Positions 51,699 to 60,662 of a stretch of DNA of 64,000 nucleotides are shown here, one piece after another. Under the pieces are notes generated by a model. It did not search any database. It saw only the letters and a program-made list of their open reading frames with translations, and was not told the DNA's origin. Within the stretch, counting starts at the first letter, position 1, and every line of letters begins with the position of its first letter. The translations under genes and the position numbers were made by a program. Origin of the DNA: Mesorhizobium sp. 65-26 (GTDB lineage Bacteria; Pseudomonadota; Alphaproteobacteria; Rhizobiales; Rhizobiaceae). The stretch lies in contig MKVL01000038.1 of assembly GCA_001899205.1 (NCBI GenBank), forward strand, positions 1,938-65,937, read 5' to 3'.

Positions 51699-52075
51699 GC
51701 GCGCGTCGCCGCTTTGCGCGTGCCATGCGCAAGGACAGGACAGTCTAGCCGCCCTGAATTGCCGGCCGCTCTACTCTTGCGGCCGGCATCTGTTCTTGGA
51801 AATCGCGCGCGGACGTTTTCCGATAGCTTTCCCCGACCTCTATGATAGCTTTCGCCCCTGGCTCGGCCGTGGCGCACGGGCCGTACCGGGCATCGCCCGG
51901 CCCGGCTGTGATGTCCCGGCGGACGCGACAATGGCCGTTGACCATCGCCGGCAGGCCGATGGCCAGCAGCTTGCATCGAGGCTGTTCAGCACAGCGCGGA
52001 ACCACCATCGGATGGTCCTTCGCCGAAGGTCATTGCGTCCATGCCCCGGCGGGCGGATCGGACTGGAGAGAGAGA
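51699..52075. other. Intergenic stretch after the peptidase gene
   Basis: 377 bp without a convincing gene. It holds the hairpin at 51761-51787. An open frame continues upstream of the next gene's ATG, but it lacks conserved character and a ribosome site. The GGAGAGAGAG just before 52076 is the ribosome site of the next gene. Confidence 0.5.
51761..51787 (+). terminator. Hairpin after the peptidase gene, probable terminator
   Basis: A perfect 9-bp stem GCCGGCCGC/GCGGCCGGC with a 9-base loop is followed by ATCTGTTCTT, a weak T-rich tail. It is 62 bp after the stop. Confidence 0.55.
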
Positions 52076-52843
52076 ATGGGCACTTTTTTCTACATGCTCC
52101 TGGCGTTCGTTGTAGGCGTGTTGGTCGGCTGGTTCATCTGGGGACGGCTGCGCGGCGAACTCGACAGCGTGCGCGGCGACCTCGACCGCGCGCGCAGCGA
52201 ACGTGACCGGCTGCGCGTCGACAACGATCGGCTGACCGGGGAGCTCGAGGCGTGCGGCCGCACGCGCGCCGATCTCGAGCGTCGACTGGCCGATGGACAG
52301 GCCACCTCCGGCGGCGCCGCGCCAAAGCCTGCCGCCGCCCTGGCGTCCGTGCCGGCCACAGCCTCGTCGGCGCCGGCAGCGGCCAAGCCAGCACCGGCAA
52401 AGCCGGCGCCAGCCAAGCCCGCGGCAAAGCCGGCTGCGGCGAAATCCACGGCCGCCAAGCCCGCTGCCGCCAAGCCGGCCGCTACGAAAACCGCCCCGGT
52501 GCCGAAGACAGCCGCGGCGGCCAAGCCCGCGCCAAAGGCAGCGGCACCCGCCAAGGCTGCAGCAGCGCCGAAGAAGGCCCCCGCGGCCAAGGGCGACAAT
52601 CTGCGCCGACTGATCGGCATCGGCCCGGTGAACGAAAAGCTGCTTAAGGGCCAGGGCGTCACAACCTATGCTCAGATCGCCGCCTGGACGGCCGCCGACA
52701 TCGAACGCATAGAACATGCCCTGCAGTTCGGCGGCCGCGTCGAGCGCGAGCGCTGGGTCGAACAGGCCACGCTGCTGGCCGCGGGCAACGAGGCGGAATT
52801 CGCCAAACGTTTCCCGACGGCGGGAACGTCGAGCAACACCTGA
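52076..52843 (+). CDS. Membrane-anchored helix-hairpin-helix protein with Ala/Lys/Pro linker
   Basis: 255 residues in four parts: an N-terminal membrane helix (MLLAFVVGVLVGWFIWG), a charged coiled coil (about 24-75, LDSVRGDLDRARSERDRLRVDN), a low-complexity linker of KPAPAKPAAAK-type units (about 85-178), and a C-terminal domain (about 180-250, LRRLIGIGPVNEKLLKGQGVTTYAQIAAWTAADIERI). The last has the helix-hairpin-helix look of the DNA-binding-like domains attached to ribosomal L21 or NADH dehydrogenase subunit E proteins in alphaproteobacteria. Function unknown. The linker resembles histone-H1-like tails, so binding nucleic acid at the membrane is possible. Confidence 0.75.
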   Translation: MGTFFYMLLAFVVGVLVGWFIWGRLRGELDSVRGDLDRARSERDRLRVDNDRLTGELEACGRTRADLERRLADGQATSGGAAPKPAAALASVPATASSAPAAAKPAPAKPAPAKPAAKPAAAKSTAAKPAAAKPAATKTAPVPKTAAAAKPAPKAAAPAKAAAAPKKAPAAKGDNLRRLIGIGPVNEKLLKGQGVTTYAQIAAWTAADIERIEHALQFGGRVERERWVEQATLLAAGNEAEFAKRFPTAGTSSNT

Positions 52844-53099
52844 CCTCCGGCGCCCTCCCCGGACCCTGAGTTCGGGCGGGATCATGCACGGAAAGCAAAC
52901 AGCTACAGCGCCCCCGAGTGTCCGAACGGACGCAATGGCGCTGTAGCGCAAGCCACGGCGCGGCATTCGCGGATGCGTGTCGCCCTTTGCATCGGATAGT
53001 CGGCTTTGAGCGGCGGGACGCCGTTCCCTCGATTGCGCCTGAGCGGCCCCCCATATACAGCGATCGATGGCGCCAACCGACCATAGCAATTGAGTTCAG

Positions 53100-54245
53100 A
53101 TGTCACTGCCCTCCGCAATCTTTCGCAACGACGAGAGCGCGCGCCAGCTCGTCTTTGACGGCCCGTCCGAAATCATCACGGCCTGGACCGCGGAGGATTT
53201 CCTGCCGGCGCTGGAGACCGCGCAGGCGGCGCATGACGCCGGCAAATGGCTCGCCGGCTATTTTTCCTACGAAGCGGGCTACCTGCTTGAGCCCAAGCTC
53301 GTTCCCTTGTTGCCGCAAGGCCGCCGCGCGCCGCTGCTCTGCCTGGGCGTCTTCGACGAACCGCCGGCCGAAGAAGATGTCCATCCCGACACGACCGCGA
53401 CGAACGGGCCGATCTTCGATGCTCGCGCCGCCTGGTCGTTCAAGGACTATGAAAAGCGCTTCAAGCGCCTCCATGATCACCTGCGCGCCGGCGACTGCTA
53501 CCAGGCCAACCTCACCTTCCCCGTCCGCGCACAATGGTCCGGCGATCCGCTGTCCGCCTTCAATGCGCTGACCACGCGCCAGCCGGTGAAATACGGTGCG
53601 CTGGTGGCGCTCGGCGATCCGGTCGTGCTGTCGCGTTCGCCCGAACTGTTCTTCGATATCGATGCCGAAGGCACCATCGAGACGCATCCGATGAAGGGCA
53701 CGGCGCCGCGCGGCGCCACCAGGGCCGAGGACGAACAGCAGAAGCACTTTCTGCGCAACGACGAGAAGAACCAGGCCGAGAACCGCATGATCGTCGACCT
53801 GCTGCGTAACGACATCTCGCTGATCAGCGAGGTCGGCACGCTAGACGTGCCCGAACTGTTCCGCATCGAGACCTACCCGACCGTGCATCAGATGGTGAGC
53901 CGGGTGCGGGCCCGCCTGCTGCCTGGCCTCGACATCCGCCGGATCTTCGCCGCGCTGTTTCCGTGCGGCTCGATCACCGGCGCCCCGAAGATCCGCGCCA
54001 TGGAGATATTGCATGAGCTGGAAGGCGTGCCGCGCGACGTCTATTGCGGCGCGATCGGCTGGATCGCGCCCGGCGGCACGATGCGCTTTTCCGTCGCCAT
54101 CCGCACCATCTCGCTCTTTTCCGGCGGTGAGGCGATCTACAATGTCGGCGGTGGCATCGTCTTCGATTCGACCGCCCGGGAGGAGTATCAGGAGTGTCTG
54201 CTGAAGGCCCGCTTCGCGACGGGAACGCCGCCGGCCTCGAGCTGA
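53100..54245 (+). CDS. pabB: Aminodeoxychorismate synthase component I
   Basis: 381 residues, the short chorismate-binding form. It makes 4-amino-4-deoxychorismate for p-aminobenzoate and folate. Motifs: HDHLRAGDCYQANLTFPV, SRSPELFF, THPMKGTAPRG, NRMIVDLLRNDIS, PTVHQMVSRV, FPCGSITGAPKI and GAIGWIAPGG, all of the TrpE/PabB fold. PIKGT-type PMKGT with Lys indicates PabB rather than TrpE. The next gene, pabC-like, starts inside it with a 52-bp overlap in another frame. No pabA glutaminase is visible here. No good ribosome site precedes the ATG. Confidence 0.92.
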   Translation: MSLPSAIFRNDESARQLVFDGPSEIITAWTAEDFLPALETAQAAHDAGKWLAGYFSYEAGYLLEPKLVPLLPQGRRAPLLCLGVFDEPPAEEDVHPDTTATNGPIFDARAAWSFKDYEKRFKRLHDHLRAGDCYQANLTFPVRAQWSGDPLSAFNALTTRQPVKYGALVALGDPVVLSRSPELFFDIDAEGTIETHPMKGTAPRGATRAEDEQQKHFLRNDEKNQAENRMIVDLLRNDISLISEVGTLDVPELFRIETYPTVHQMVSRVRARLLPGLDIRRIFAALFPCGSITGAPKIRAMEILHELEGVPRDVYCGAIGWIAPGGTMRFSVAIRTISLFSGGEAIYNVGGGIVFDSTAREEYQECLLKARFATGTPPASS

Positions 54246-54856
54246 TCGAGACCATGCGCTGGCAGCCGGGCTCGGGTTTTGCGCGCATTGCCCGCCACAT
54301 GGCGCGTCTGCGCGGCTCAGCCGCGGAGCTGGGTTTCGCCTGCGACATCCAGAAGACTACCGATGCTCTTGCCGACGCGGTCGAGGGGGCAAGCGACGCC
54401 ATGCGCGTGCGCCTGGCGCTGGCGCGAGACGGCTCGGCGACGATCACCATCCAGCCCTTTGTGCCGCTTGCGGCTGACAAGACGTGGACGCTGCGGCTCG
54501 CGCTGACTGAACTCGATTCCGGCGACACGCTGTTGCGCCACAAGACCAGCCGCCGCGAACGCTACGTGCAGGCACGCGCCGAATATCCGGCCGGAGAAGC
54601 CGACGAGGTCATCCTTGCCAACGAGCGCGGCGAACTGTGCGAGGGAACGATCACCAACGTCTTTGCCGATTTCGGCGACGGCGTGCTGGCGACGCCTCGC
54701 CTCGACTGCGGCCTGCTGCCCGGCGTGCTGCGCGGCGAACTGCTGGATGAAGGCCGCGCCCGCGAGGCAGTCTATTCCTGGAGCGACCTGGCGTCGGCCA
54801 GGGCGGTCTTCGTCGGCAATTCGCTGCGCGGCTTGATCCCGGCGCGGCTCGCCTGA
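54194..54856 (+). CDS. pabC: Class IV aminotransferase, 4-amino-4-deoxychorismate lyase-like
   Basis: 220 residues, slightly shorter than PabC (about 270). PLP fold type IV, with LELIETMRW at the start, RHMARLRGSAAELGF, TSRRERYVQARAEY (Lys of the HKTS region binds PLP) and EVILANERGELCEGTITNVFADFG. Together with PabB it would make p-aminobenzoate. GTG 54194 is used since the coding region overlaps pabB and no ATG fits. In many rhizobia the two are fused or overlapped in this way. Confidence 0.83.
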   Translation: MSAEGPLRDGNAAGLELIETMRWQPGSGFARIARHMARLRGSAAELGFACDIQKTTDALADAVEGASDAMRVRLALARDGSATITIQPFVPLAADKTWTLRLALTELDSGDTLLRHKTSRRERYVQARAEYPAGEADEVILANERGELCEGTITNVFADFGDGVLATPRLDCGLLPGVLRGELLDEGRAREAVYSWSDLASARAVFVGNSLRGLIPARLA

Positions 54857-54903
54857 TACGCAGGGCGGCATCGGCCCATCGTCGGGCCGTCCAACGGGAA
54901 ATC

Positions 54904-55839
54904 ATGACCTCCAGCGACGACCAACTGCCAACCCACACGCCCTATGACGGCTCCTCGAAGCTCTTCGCCATCGGGCTGAAGCCACTCGAACTCGATCGCT
55001 GGATCGAGGTCGACGAGAACCTTCTGCCGCATCTTGCGGAGAAGCGGCGTCTCTACGCCGAGATTCCCGGCAGCGTCTTCGTCGAGGAAGAGGCGTCGCG
55101 CGACGCCCAGCGCGAGGTGCTGGACATGCTGGCCTCGCACCTGCCGGCGAAATTCCCGGCCACCCATCGCCATTCCGGCGAAGTCGTCACCGTGGTTGGA
55201 GCACCCTACGACGACGCGCTGGCCGGGCTGGCCGAGGCGCCGCTCGTCGCCGCGTCGCTGCTCGTGCAGGAGGACCTGATCCTCATGCGGCGTGACGAGA
55301 GCGGCTGGCGCCTGGTCGCCGGCTCGCTCTGCTTTCCCTCATCCTGGAAGCTGACCGAGAAGTTCGGCCGCGCCTTGCAGGACATCCATGCACCGGTGCC
55401 CGGCTTCGGACCCGGCACGCGCCCGGCGGAGCTGATCAACCGCATGTTCGATGGCCTTCAAGGCCAGGCCGTCGAACGCTACAACTGGTCGATCCAGTCG
55501 GGCGACGCGCTCTACCACCCGCTCTCCGACCGCCAGCGCGTCGACCGCGCCACCAGCCGCCCCTCGAAGTTTCCCGACGGCGACGTGAACGCCCACGCTT
55601 TCATCCGGGTCGAGCGTCAGACGCTGCGCAAGCTTCCTGCCTCGCGCGACGTGCTGTTCACCATCCGCATCCATCTCGATCCGCTGCGCGTGCTCCAGCG
55701 CCATCCCGACCGCGCGGCGCTTGCCGCCTCCTTCACCGAGCAACTGCTGTCGCTCGACATCGAGCAACTCGACTACAAGGGGCTGACCGCCGACCGCGAC
55801 CGGCTGGTCGCCGTCCTCAACCAGATGGCCCATCCTTAA
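54904..55839 (+). CDS. DUF3445 haem-dependent oxidative N-demethylase family protein
   Basis: 311 residues. DUF3445 proteins include haem-dependent oxidative N-demethylases acting on small amines such as dimethylamine. Typical parts: FAIGLKPLELDRWIEVDE at the N-terminus, LVAGSLCFPSSWKLTEKFGR, IHAPVPGF, RYNWSIQSGDALYHP and FRVERQTLRKLP-type (FIRVERQTLRKLPAS). The His and Trp residues expected around the haem are present in IHAPVPGF and NWSI. No partner subunits are beside it. Starts 47 bp after the pabC-like gene, so it may share that operon. Confidence 0.85.
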   Translation: MTSSDDQLPTHTPYDGSSKLFAIGLKPLELDRWIEVDENLLPHLAEKRRLYAEIPGSVFVEEEASRDAQREVLDMLASHLPAKFPATHRHSGEVVTVVGAPYDDALAGLAEAPLVAASLLVQEDLILMRRDESGWRLVAGSLCFPSSWKLTEKFGRALQDIHAPVPGFGPGTRPAELINRMFDGLQGQAVERYNWSIQSGDALYHPLSDRQRVDRATSRPSKFPDGDVNAHAFIRVERQTLRKLPASRDVLFTIRIHLDPLRVLQRHPDRAALAASFTEQLLSLDIEQLDYKGLTADRDRLVAVLNQMAHP

Positions 55840-55989
55840 CCACGCGGCCGATCCTTAACCACACAGCCAAGCCAGCCTGCCCGGCGGTTGGCTCTTTTCG
55901 CTGGTTTGTGACATTGATCTGTGATGTAGCCAGTGGCCGTCGGGCAAAAATGCCCGTTTTTGTGCCTGTTTGAAGGAGTACTCGATAAA

Positions 55990-57435
55990 ATGGCGAATGA
56001 AAATTGGCCCGTCTACGGTGAGATTACCGGCCCTGTCGTGATGATCGGCTTCGGCTCGATCGGTCGCGGCACGCTGCCGCTCATCGAGCGCCATTTCAAG
56101 TTCGACAAGTCGCGCATGACCGTGATCGATCCCCGCGACAACGACCGCAAGCTGCTCGACGAGCGTGGCATCACCTTCCTGCAGGAAGCGGTCACCGAGA
56201 AGAACTACAAGAAGCTGCTCACCCCCCTGCTGACCAATGGCGGCGGCCAAGGCTTCTGCATCAACCTGTCGGTCGACACCGGCTCGGTGGACCTGATGCG
56301 GCTCTGCCGCAAGCTCGGCGTGCTCTACGTCGATACCGTGATCGAACCCTGGCTGGGCTTCTATTTCGATGCCAGCGCCGACAATGCCAGCCGCACCAAT
56401 TACGCGCTGCGCGAGCACCTTCTGGAGGAGAAGCACAAGAACCCCGGCGGCGCCACCGCGATCTCCACCTGCGGCGCGAACCCGGGCATGGTCTCGTGGT
56501 TCGTCAAGCAGGCGCTCGTCAACCTCGCCACCGACCTCGGCCTGGAATTCGAGACGCCGCAGCAGCAGGACCGCGAGGGCTGGGCCAAGCTGATGCGCAA
56601 GGCCGGCGTCAAGGGCATCCACATCGCCGAGCGCGACACCCAGCGCACCAAGAAGCCCAAGCCCATGGACGTGTTCTGGAACACCTGGTCCGTCGAGGGC
56701 TTCATTTCCGAGGGCCTGCAGCCGGCCGAACTCGGCTGGGGCACACACGAGGAATGGATGCCCAAGAACGCCAAGACCTACAAGCATGGTTGCAAGGCGG
56801 CGATCTATCTGGAGCAGCCCGGCGCCAACACGCGCGTGCGCAGCTGGTGCCCGACGCCCGGCCCGCAATACGGCTTCCTGGTGACCCACAACGAGGCGAT
56901 CTCGATCGCCGACTTCTTCACCGTGCGCGGCAAGAAGGGCAAGGTGCACTATCGCCCGACCTGCCACTACGCCTACCACCCCTGCAACGACGCCGTGCTG
57001 TCGCTGCATGAGATGTTCGGCGCCGCCGGCAAGCCGCAGGCCGTCCATCACGTGCTGGACGAGAACGAGCTGGTCGACGGCGTCGACGAGCTCGGCGTGC
57101 TGCTCTACGGCCATGAGAAGAACGCCTACTGGTTCGGCTCGCAGCTCTCGCTGGCCGAGGCGCGCAAGCTCGCGCCCTATCAGAACGCCACTGGCCTTCA
57201 GGTCACCTCGGCCGTTCTGGCGGGCATGGTCTGGGCGCTGGAAAATCCCGAAGAGGGCATCGTCGAGGCCGACGAGATGAACTTCCAGCGCTGCCTCGAA
57301 GTGCAGAGCCCGTATCTCGGGCCGATCAAGGGTTACTACACGGACTGGACGCCGCTCGATAACCGGCCCGGCCTGTTCCCGGAGGACCTCGACAGGGACG
57401 ACCCCTGGCAGTTCCGCAACATCCTGGTGCGCTGA
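55990..57435 (+). CDS. hss: Homospermidine synthase
   Basis: 481 residues, normal length. It joins two putrescines, or spermidine and putrescine, into homospermidine with NAD+, the main rhizobial polyamine pathway. The NAD loop is VVMIGFGSIGRGTLPLI, and the saccharopine-dehydrogenase-like core shows VYVDTVIEPWLGFY, STCGANPGMVSWFVKQAL, and CPTPGPQYGFLVTHNEA. ATG 55990 lies 11 bases after AAGGAG. The decarboxylase at 28923 could provide putrescine. Monocistronic, with a terminator after it. Confidence 0.96.
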   Translation: MANENWPVYGEITGPVVMIGFGSIGRGTLPLIERHFKFDKSRMTVIDPRDNDRKLLDERGITFLQEAVTEKNYKKLLTPLLTNGGGQGFCINLSVDTGSVDLMRLCRKLGVLYVDTVIEPWLGFYFDASADNASRTNYALREHLLEEKHKNPGGATAISTCGANPGMVSWFVKQALVNLATDLGLEFETPQQQDREGWAKLMRKAGVKGIHIAERDTQRTKKPKPMDVFWNTWSVEGFISEGLQPAELGWGTHEEWMPKNAKTYKHGCKAAIYLEQPGANTRVRSWCPTPGPQYGFLVTHNEAISIADFFTVRGKKGKVHYRPTCHYAYHPCNDAVLSLHEMFGAAGKPQAVHHVLDENELVDGVDELGVLLYGHEKNAYWFGSQLSLAEARKLAPYQNATGLQVTSAVLAGMVWALENPEEGIVEADEMNFQRCLEVQSPYLGPIKGYYTDWTPLDNRPGLFPEDLDRDDPWQFRNILVR

Positions 57436-57514
57436 AGCACCTGAAGCCAGGTGCAGACACCTGGCTTCGCAAAATGCGGCAGGACAGCCGCCGGGGTTCG
57501 ATATTCCGAAACGA

Positions 57515-57545
57515 GAAAGGGCGCCTGAGCGCCCTTTCTTATTTG
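57515..57545. terminator. Bidirectional terminator between hss and the PTS genes
   Basis: GAAAGGGCGC (57515) pairs perfectly with GCGCCCTTTC (57529) over a CTGA loop, with TTATTT on + and TTTCTCGTTT on -. It lies between the convergent hss and gatB genes and abuts the gatB stop. Confidence 0.88.
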
Positions 57546-57826
57546 CGCAGCGCGGCCTCTATCTCGTCCAGCGCCTTGTCCTTGCCGATGCCGGTGAGGA
57601 AGGCGAGCCCCTTGATGACGGGTACCTTGACGGAAGCGGAAATCGGCGTCGTCGCGACGATCAGATCCACATTGTCGGCCATGCTGGGCACTTCGGTCGC
57701 CTTGCACTGAAGCGCGTTGAAGGTGAGCCCCCTCGCCTTCATCGCCTCGGTGACGGTGGCATTGACGGCCGTCGAGGTGGCGACGCCGGTGCCGCAGGCG
57801 AAAAGAATGGTCTTCTGTTTGGCCAT
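57539..57826 (-). CDS. gatB: PTS enzyme IIB, galactitol type
   Basis: 95 residues, one IIB domain. The phosphocysteine Cys11 is in ILFACGTGVATST, as in GatB and SgcB. It takes phosphate from IIA and passes it to the sugar bound by IIC. The rest has VNATVTEAMKARGLTF, VDLIVATTPIS, and PVIKGLAFLTGIG. ATG 57826 follows AAGG; the frame extends upstream without similarity. It is the last gene of the C-A-B set. Confidence 0.88.
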   Translation of the reverse strand: MAKQKTILFACGTGVATSTAVNATVTEAMKARGLTFNALQCKATEVPSMADNVDLIVATTPISASVKVPVIKGLAFLTGIGKDKALDEIEAALRK

Positions 57827-57957
57827 TGTTGAAACCTTCCCTTTGAACCAGGCGATTGCAAGCGGAGTTCCCGTCAGGCGACCGCGAAAAAACAAACATT
57901 CGTAACGAGTTGGCTGCCCCGTGGAAAGCCGGGACGCTGGTTGAGGCTAAGCGGTCT

Positions 57958-58440
57958 TCAGGCCGCCACGTCGCCCTTGCCGCCAAGCACCGAGACGACC
58001 TCGTCCACGCTCTTTGCCCCGGCAAGCGCGTCGAGCGCCTGCTGGCTCTGGATCGTGTCCATGATCTGCTGGAGCATGTCGATCTGCTTGTCCTTGTCGT
58101 TGATGGCAAGAAGGAACACATAGCCGACGGGCACAGTCTCGTCCGGATCCTCCATGTTGGCGAAGCCGACCGGCTGCGAAAGGACAGCGAGGGCGATCCC
58201 CGGCTTGATGACATGCTCGGGATCGGTGTGCGGAATGGCGACGTTGCGCGCATAGCCCAGCGGCAATCCGGTCGGCAGCGAAGCCTCGCGACGCAGCACC
58301 GCCTCGACGAAGCTCGGCTTGACATAGCCCAGCGCTTCCAGCTTGCCGCCGAGCAGCCGGATGACGGCCTCGCTGTCGCCAGCCTCCGCCCCGAGCACGA
58401 TGGCCGCGGGATCGATGAATTCCATGAGCGTTGTCGCCAT
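57958..58440 (-). CDS. gatA: PTS enzyme IIA, fructose/nitrogen/galactitol type
   Basis: 160 residues, one IIA domain of the Fru/Ntr fold. The phospho-His is His71 in NVAIPHTDPEHV. It accepts phosphate from HPr and hands it to IIB. The other signature is ALAVLSQPVGFANMEDPDETVPVGYVFLLAIND. The context with IIB and GatC-type IIC makes this a sugar transporter unit, not the nitrogen PTS EIIANtr. 113 bp separate it from gatC and 131 bp from gatB, wider than usual. Confidence 0.86.
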   Translation of the reverse strand: MATTLMEFIDPAAIVLGAEAGDSEAVIRLLGGKLEALGYVKPSFVEAVLRREASLPTGLPLGYARNVAIPHTDPEHVIKPGIALAVLSQPVGFANMEDPDETVPVGYVFLLAINDKDKQIDMLQQIMDTIQSQQALDALAGAKSVDEVVSVLGGKGDVAA

Positions 58441-58460
58441 GGTTGTCTCCTCAAGCAGAG

Positions 58461-58487
58461 GAGCCGGCCGCGAAATGCTGCCGGCTC
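58461..58487. other. Intercistronic hairpin between gatC and gatA
   Basis: GAGCCGGC (58461) and GCCGGCTC (58480) pair perfectly over an 11-base loop. On the minus-strand transcript it lies between gatC and gatA, 66 bases past the gatC stop, and may set mRNA stability or the ratio of subunits. No T-run. Confidence 0.5.
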
Positions 58488-58553
58488 CGGTTTGTCACGG
58501 CGTTGGGCATGTCTCCGAGAACGATGCCGGAAAGACATACACGCGAAAGTGGG

Positions 58554-59963
58554 CTATGCCGCGTTCGCCTCGGCCGGTTCGTCCTCGGCGCCTGCCGCCC
58601 GTTCCCAGGCGGCGGTGTTGCGGCGATAGAGGAAGAAGGCGGCGCCGATCACCAGGGCCAGGATCACCAGGCCGATGACCGCCAGCGACTTGACCAGTTC
58701 GATGATCACGTAGGGCACCCAGAGGAAGCCGTCCACGACCGAAGTGATCTGCACCGCGTTGGCCGGCAACTGGAAGCCTGATGAGACCGCCGTGCTGGTG
58801 AACAGCGGGGCGAGCGCGTTGGCGACGTAGAAGCCGACGGCCAGCGTCACCGTGCCGACGATCACCATGCGGAAGACGTTGCCCTTCAGCAGCGGCGCGG
58901 TCATCGCGACGATGAAGGGGATGACGGCGAGGTCGGCGAACAGGATGACGCGGTTGCCGGGCAGGATGACCGACAGGATGATGGCGATCGGGACCAGGAT
59001 CAGCGACGAAGAGATCGCGGCCGGATGGCCGATCAGGATCGCGGAATCCAGGCCGACCAGCAGTTCACGGTCGCCGGTCCGCTTGCGCACGAACTCCTGC
59101 GCGGCGTCCGAGATCGGCAGCAGGCCTTCCATCAGCACCTTGACCATGCGCGGCAGCAGAAGCATCACCGCCGCCAGCGTCATGCCGGTGCCCAGCACCT
59201 TGGACAGCACGACGCCGAAATCGCCGGCGTTGTAGTAGGCGATGAGACCGAGCACCAGGCCGATGATCAGGCCGAGCACCACGGGCTCGCCGAACACGCC
59301 GAAACGCTTCTCGATGGTCTCGGTGCTGATGTTGATGCGGTTGATGCCGGGAATGCGATCCATGATCCAGTTCAGCACGATGGCGATCGGCAGGATCTGC
59401 GCCGATGCCAGATGCGGCACCGACACGCCGGGAATGCCGTAGAACTGCTGCACCGCGCGTGCCGACCAGTCGGCAAAGAGCAGCGCCAGCGCCGCGACCA
59501 GGGCGGCGATCACCAGGCCATAGGCGAGGCTATTGGTTGCCGCCGTCGCCAGCGAGCCAACGAAGGCGAAATGCCAGAAGTTCCAGACGTCGACATTGAG
59601 CGTGCGCGTCCAGCGCAGGAGCAGCAACGCGATATTGACGGCAATGCCGATCGGAATGACCCACAGACCGACTGACGAGCCGAACGCGATCGCCGCCGCC
59701 GATGGCCAGCCCACGTCGACGATGTCGCGGTGGATGCCCGTGTTGGTGACGATGGCCTTGGCAACGTCGCCGATGGACCCGAGCATCAGGCCCAGAACCA
59801 GGTTGATACCGATAAAGGCGACGCCGATCGTCACCGCGGCGCGGAAAGCCCTGCCCGCCTTGGCCCCCAGCACCAGCGCGATGATGAAGATCACGATGGG
59901 CAACAGCACCGTTGGCCCAAGCGTGTCCACGGCCGATTTCAGGCCGGTCAAAAACGTATCCAT
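58554..59963 (-). CDS. gatC: PTS enzyme IIC, galactitol type
   Basis: 469 residues with 10 to 12 membrane segments. It carries the sugar across the membrane while it is phosphorylated by IIB. The sequence shows the GatC pattern: LGPTVLLPIVIFIIALVLGAKAG, DVGWPSAAAIAFGSSVGLWVIPIG, DVWNFWHFAFVGSLA, INISTETIEKRFGVFGEPVVLGLIIG and LIGHPAAISSSLILVPIA. The natural sugar is unknown (galactitol or another polyol is possible). There is no polyol dehydrogenase or regulator next to the genes. Divergent from omp10. Confidence 0.9.
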   Translation of the reverse strand: MDTFLTGLKSAVDTLGPTVLLPIVIFIIALVLGAKAGRAFRAAVTIGVAFIGINLVLGLMLGSIGDVAKAIVTNTGIHRDIVDVGWPSAAAIAFGSSVGLWVIPIGIAVNIALLLLRWTRTLNVDVWNFWHFAFVGSLATAATNSLAYGLVIAALVAALALLFADWSARAVQQFYGIPGVSVPHLASAQILPIAIVLNWIMDRIPGINRINISTETIEKRFGVFGEPVVLGLIIGLVLGLIAYYNAGDFGVVLSKVLGTGMTLAAVMLLLPRMVKVLMEGLLPISDAAQEFVRKRTGDRELLVGLDSAILIGHPAAISSSLILVPIAIILSVILPGNRVILFADLAVIPFIVAMTAPLLKGNVFRMVIVGTVTLAVGFYVANALAPLFTSTAVSSGFQLPANAVQITSVVDGFLWVPYVIIELVKSLAVIGLVILALVIGAAFFLYRRNTAAWERAAGAEDEPAEANAA

Positions 59964-60217
59964 GATGTGCCCCTCCCTCAGGCGCTCTAAAAGATGCCAC
60001 CGGCCTCACCGGTGAACATTTGATCTTCATAAAAGGCGAAAGTTGCAACGATTGATGAGTCTGTCAATGCGAGCCGGTCGAGGTTTCTGAGGATGACGGC
60101 CGATTGACCGTTGGGCCACACACGACCACCCTTCACCACGCGAGGTTGCAGTGGCACTTGCCTTCGATCCCAATTCGAGCAATGGAAGATAGGCGGACCG
60201 AGGATGAGGACTTTCTG

Positions 60218-60607
60218 ATGGGCATTTCACGCAAATTTCTTTCGGCGGCAGGGACGGGCCTGCTCGCTGCCGCGCTGGCGGCCTGTTCCACGAGTGGCGA
60301 CGTCGGCGGTCCTTCCGGCGGCATGGGGCGTCCCGCCGCGACGGGCGTCGAAGGCTCCTGGATCGATGCCAAGGGCACCGGCCTGTCGACCTTCGCGGCC
60401 GGCAGCTTCCGGACGGTCGCAACCGACACTGGCCAGAAACTCGCCGACGGCAGCTACACCATGACCGGACCGACATCGGTCGAGATCCATGGCACCTCGC
60501 TGATCCGCCAGACGCCGGTCAGCTTCAACTGCCTGCTGGTCTCGACGAGCCAGCTCAACTGCACCAGCGGCACCGGCCAGAATTTCGTGCTGACCCGGCG
60601 CACCTGA
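60218..60607 (+). CDS. omp10: Outer-membrane lipoprotein, Omp10 family
   Basis: 129 residues. A lipoprotein signal ends in LAACSTSG with the acylated Cys. The mature domain matches Omp10 of Brucella: GVEGSWIDAKG, GSFRTVATDTGQKLADGSYT, and LVSTSQLNCTSGTGQNFVLTRR. It is a small beta-rich outer-membrane lipoprotein of Rhizobiales. Two Cys in the mature part (FNCLL, LNCTS) may form a disulphide. ATG 60218 begins the signal sequence; a longer frame upstream has none. A strong terminator follows. Confidence 0.87.
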   Translation: MGISRKFLSAAGTGLLAAALAACSTSGDVGGPSGGMGRPAATGVEGSWIDAKGTGLSTFAAGSFRTVATDTGQKLADGSYTMTGPTSVEIHGTSLIRQTPVSFNCLLVSTSQLNCTSGTGQNFVLTRRT

Positions 60608-60632
60608 TCGTCGCAGCCGACGGCCTTCATCG

Positions 60633-60662
60633 GGCGGCGCCGCGAGGCGCCGCCTTTTTTGT
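60633..60662 (+). terminator. Rho-independent terminator after omp10
   Basis: A perfect 9-bp GC stem (GGCGGCGCC/GGCGCCGCC) with a GCGA tetraloop is followed by six T. It is 25 bp past the stop. Confidence 0.92.
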
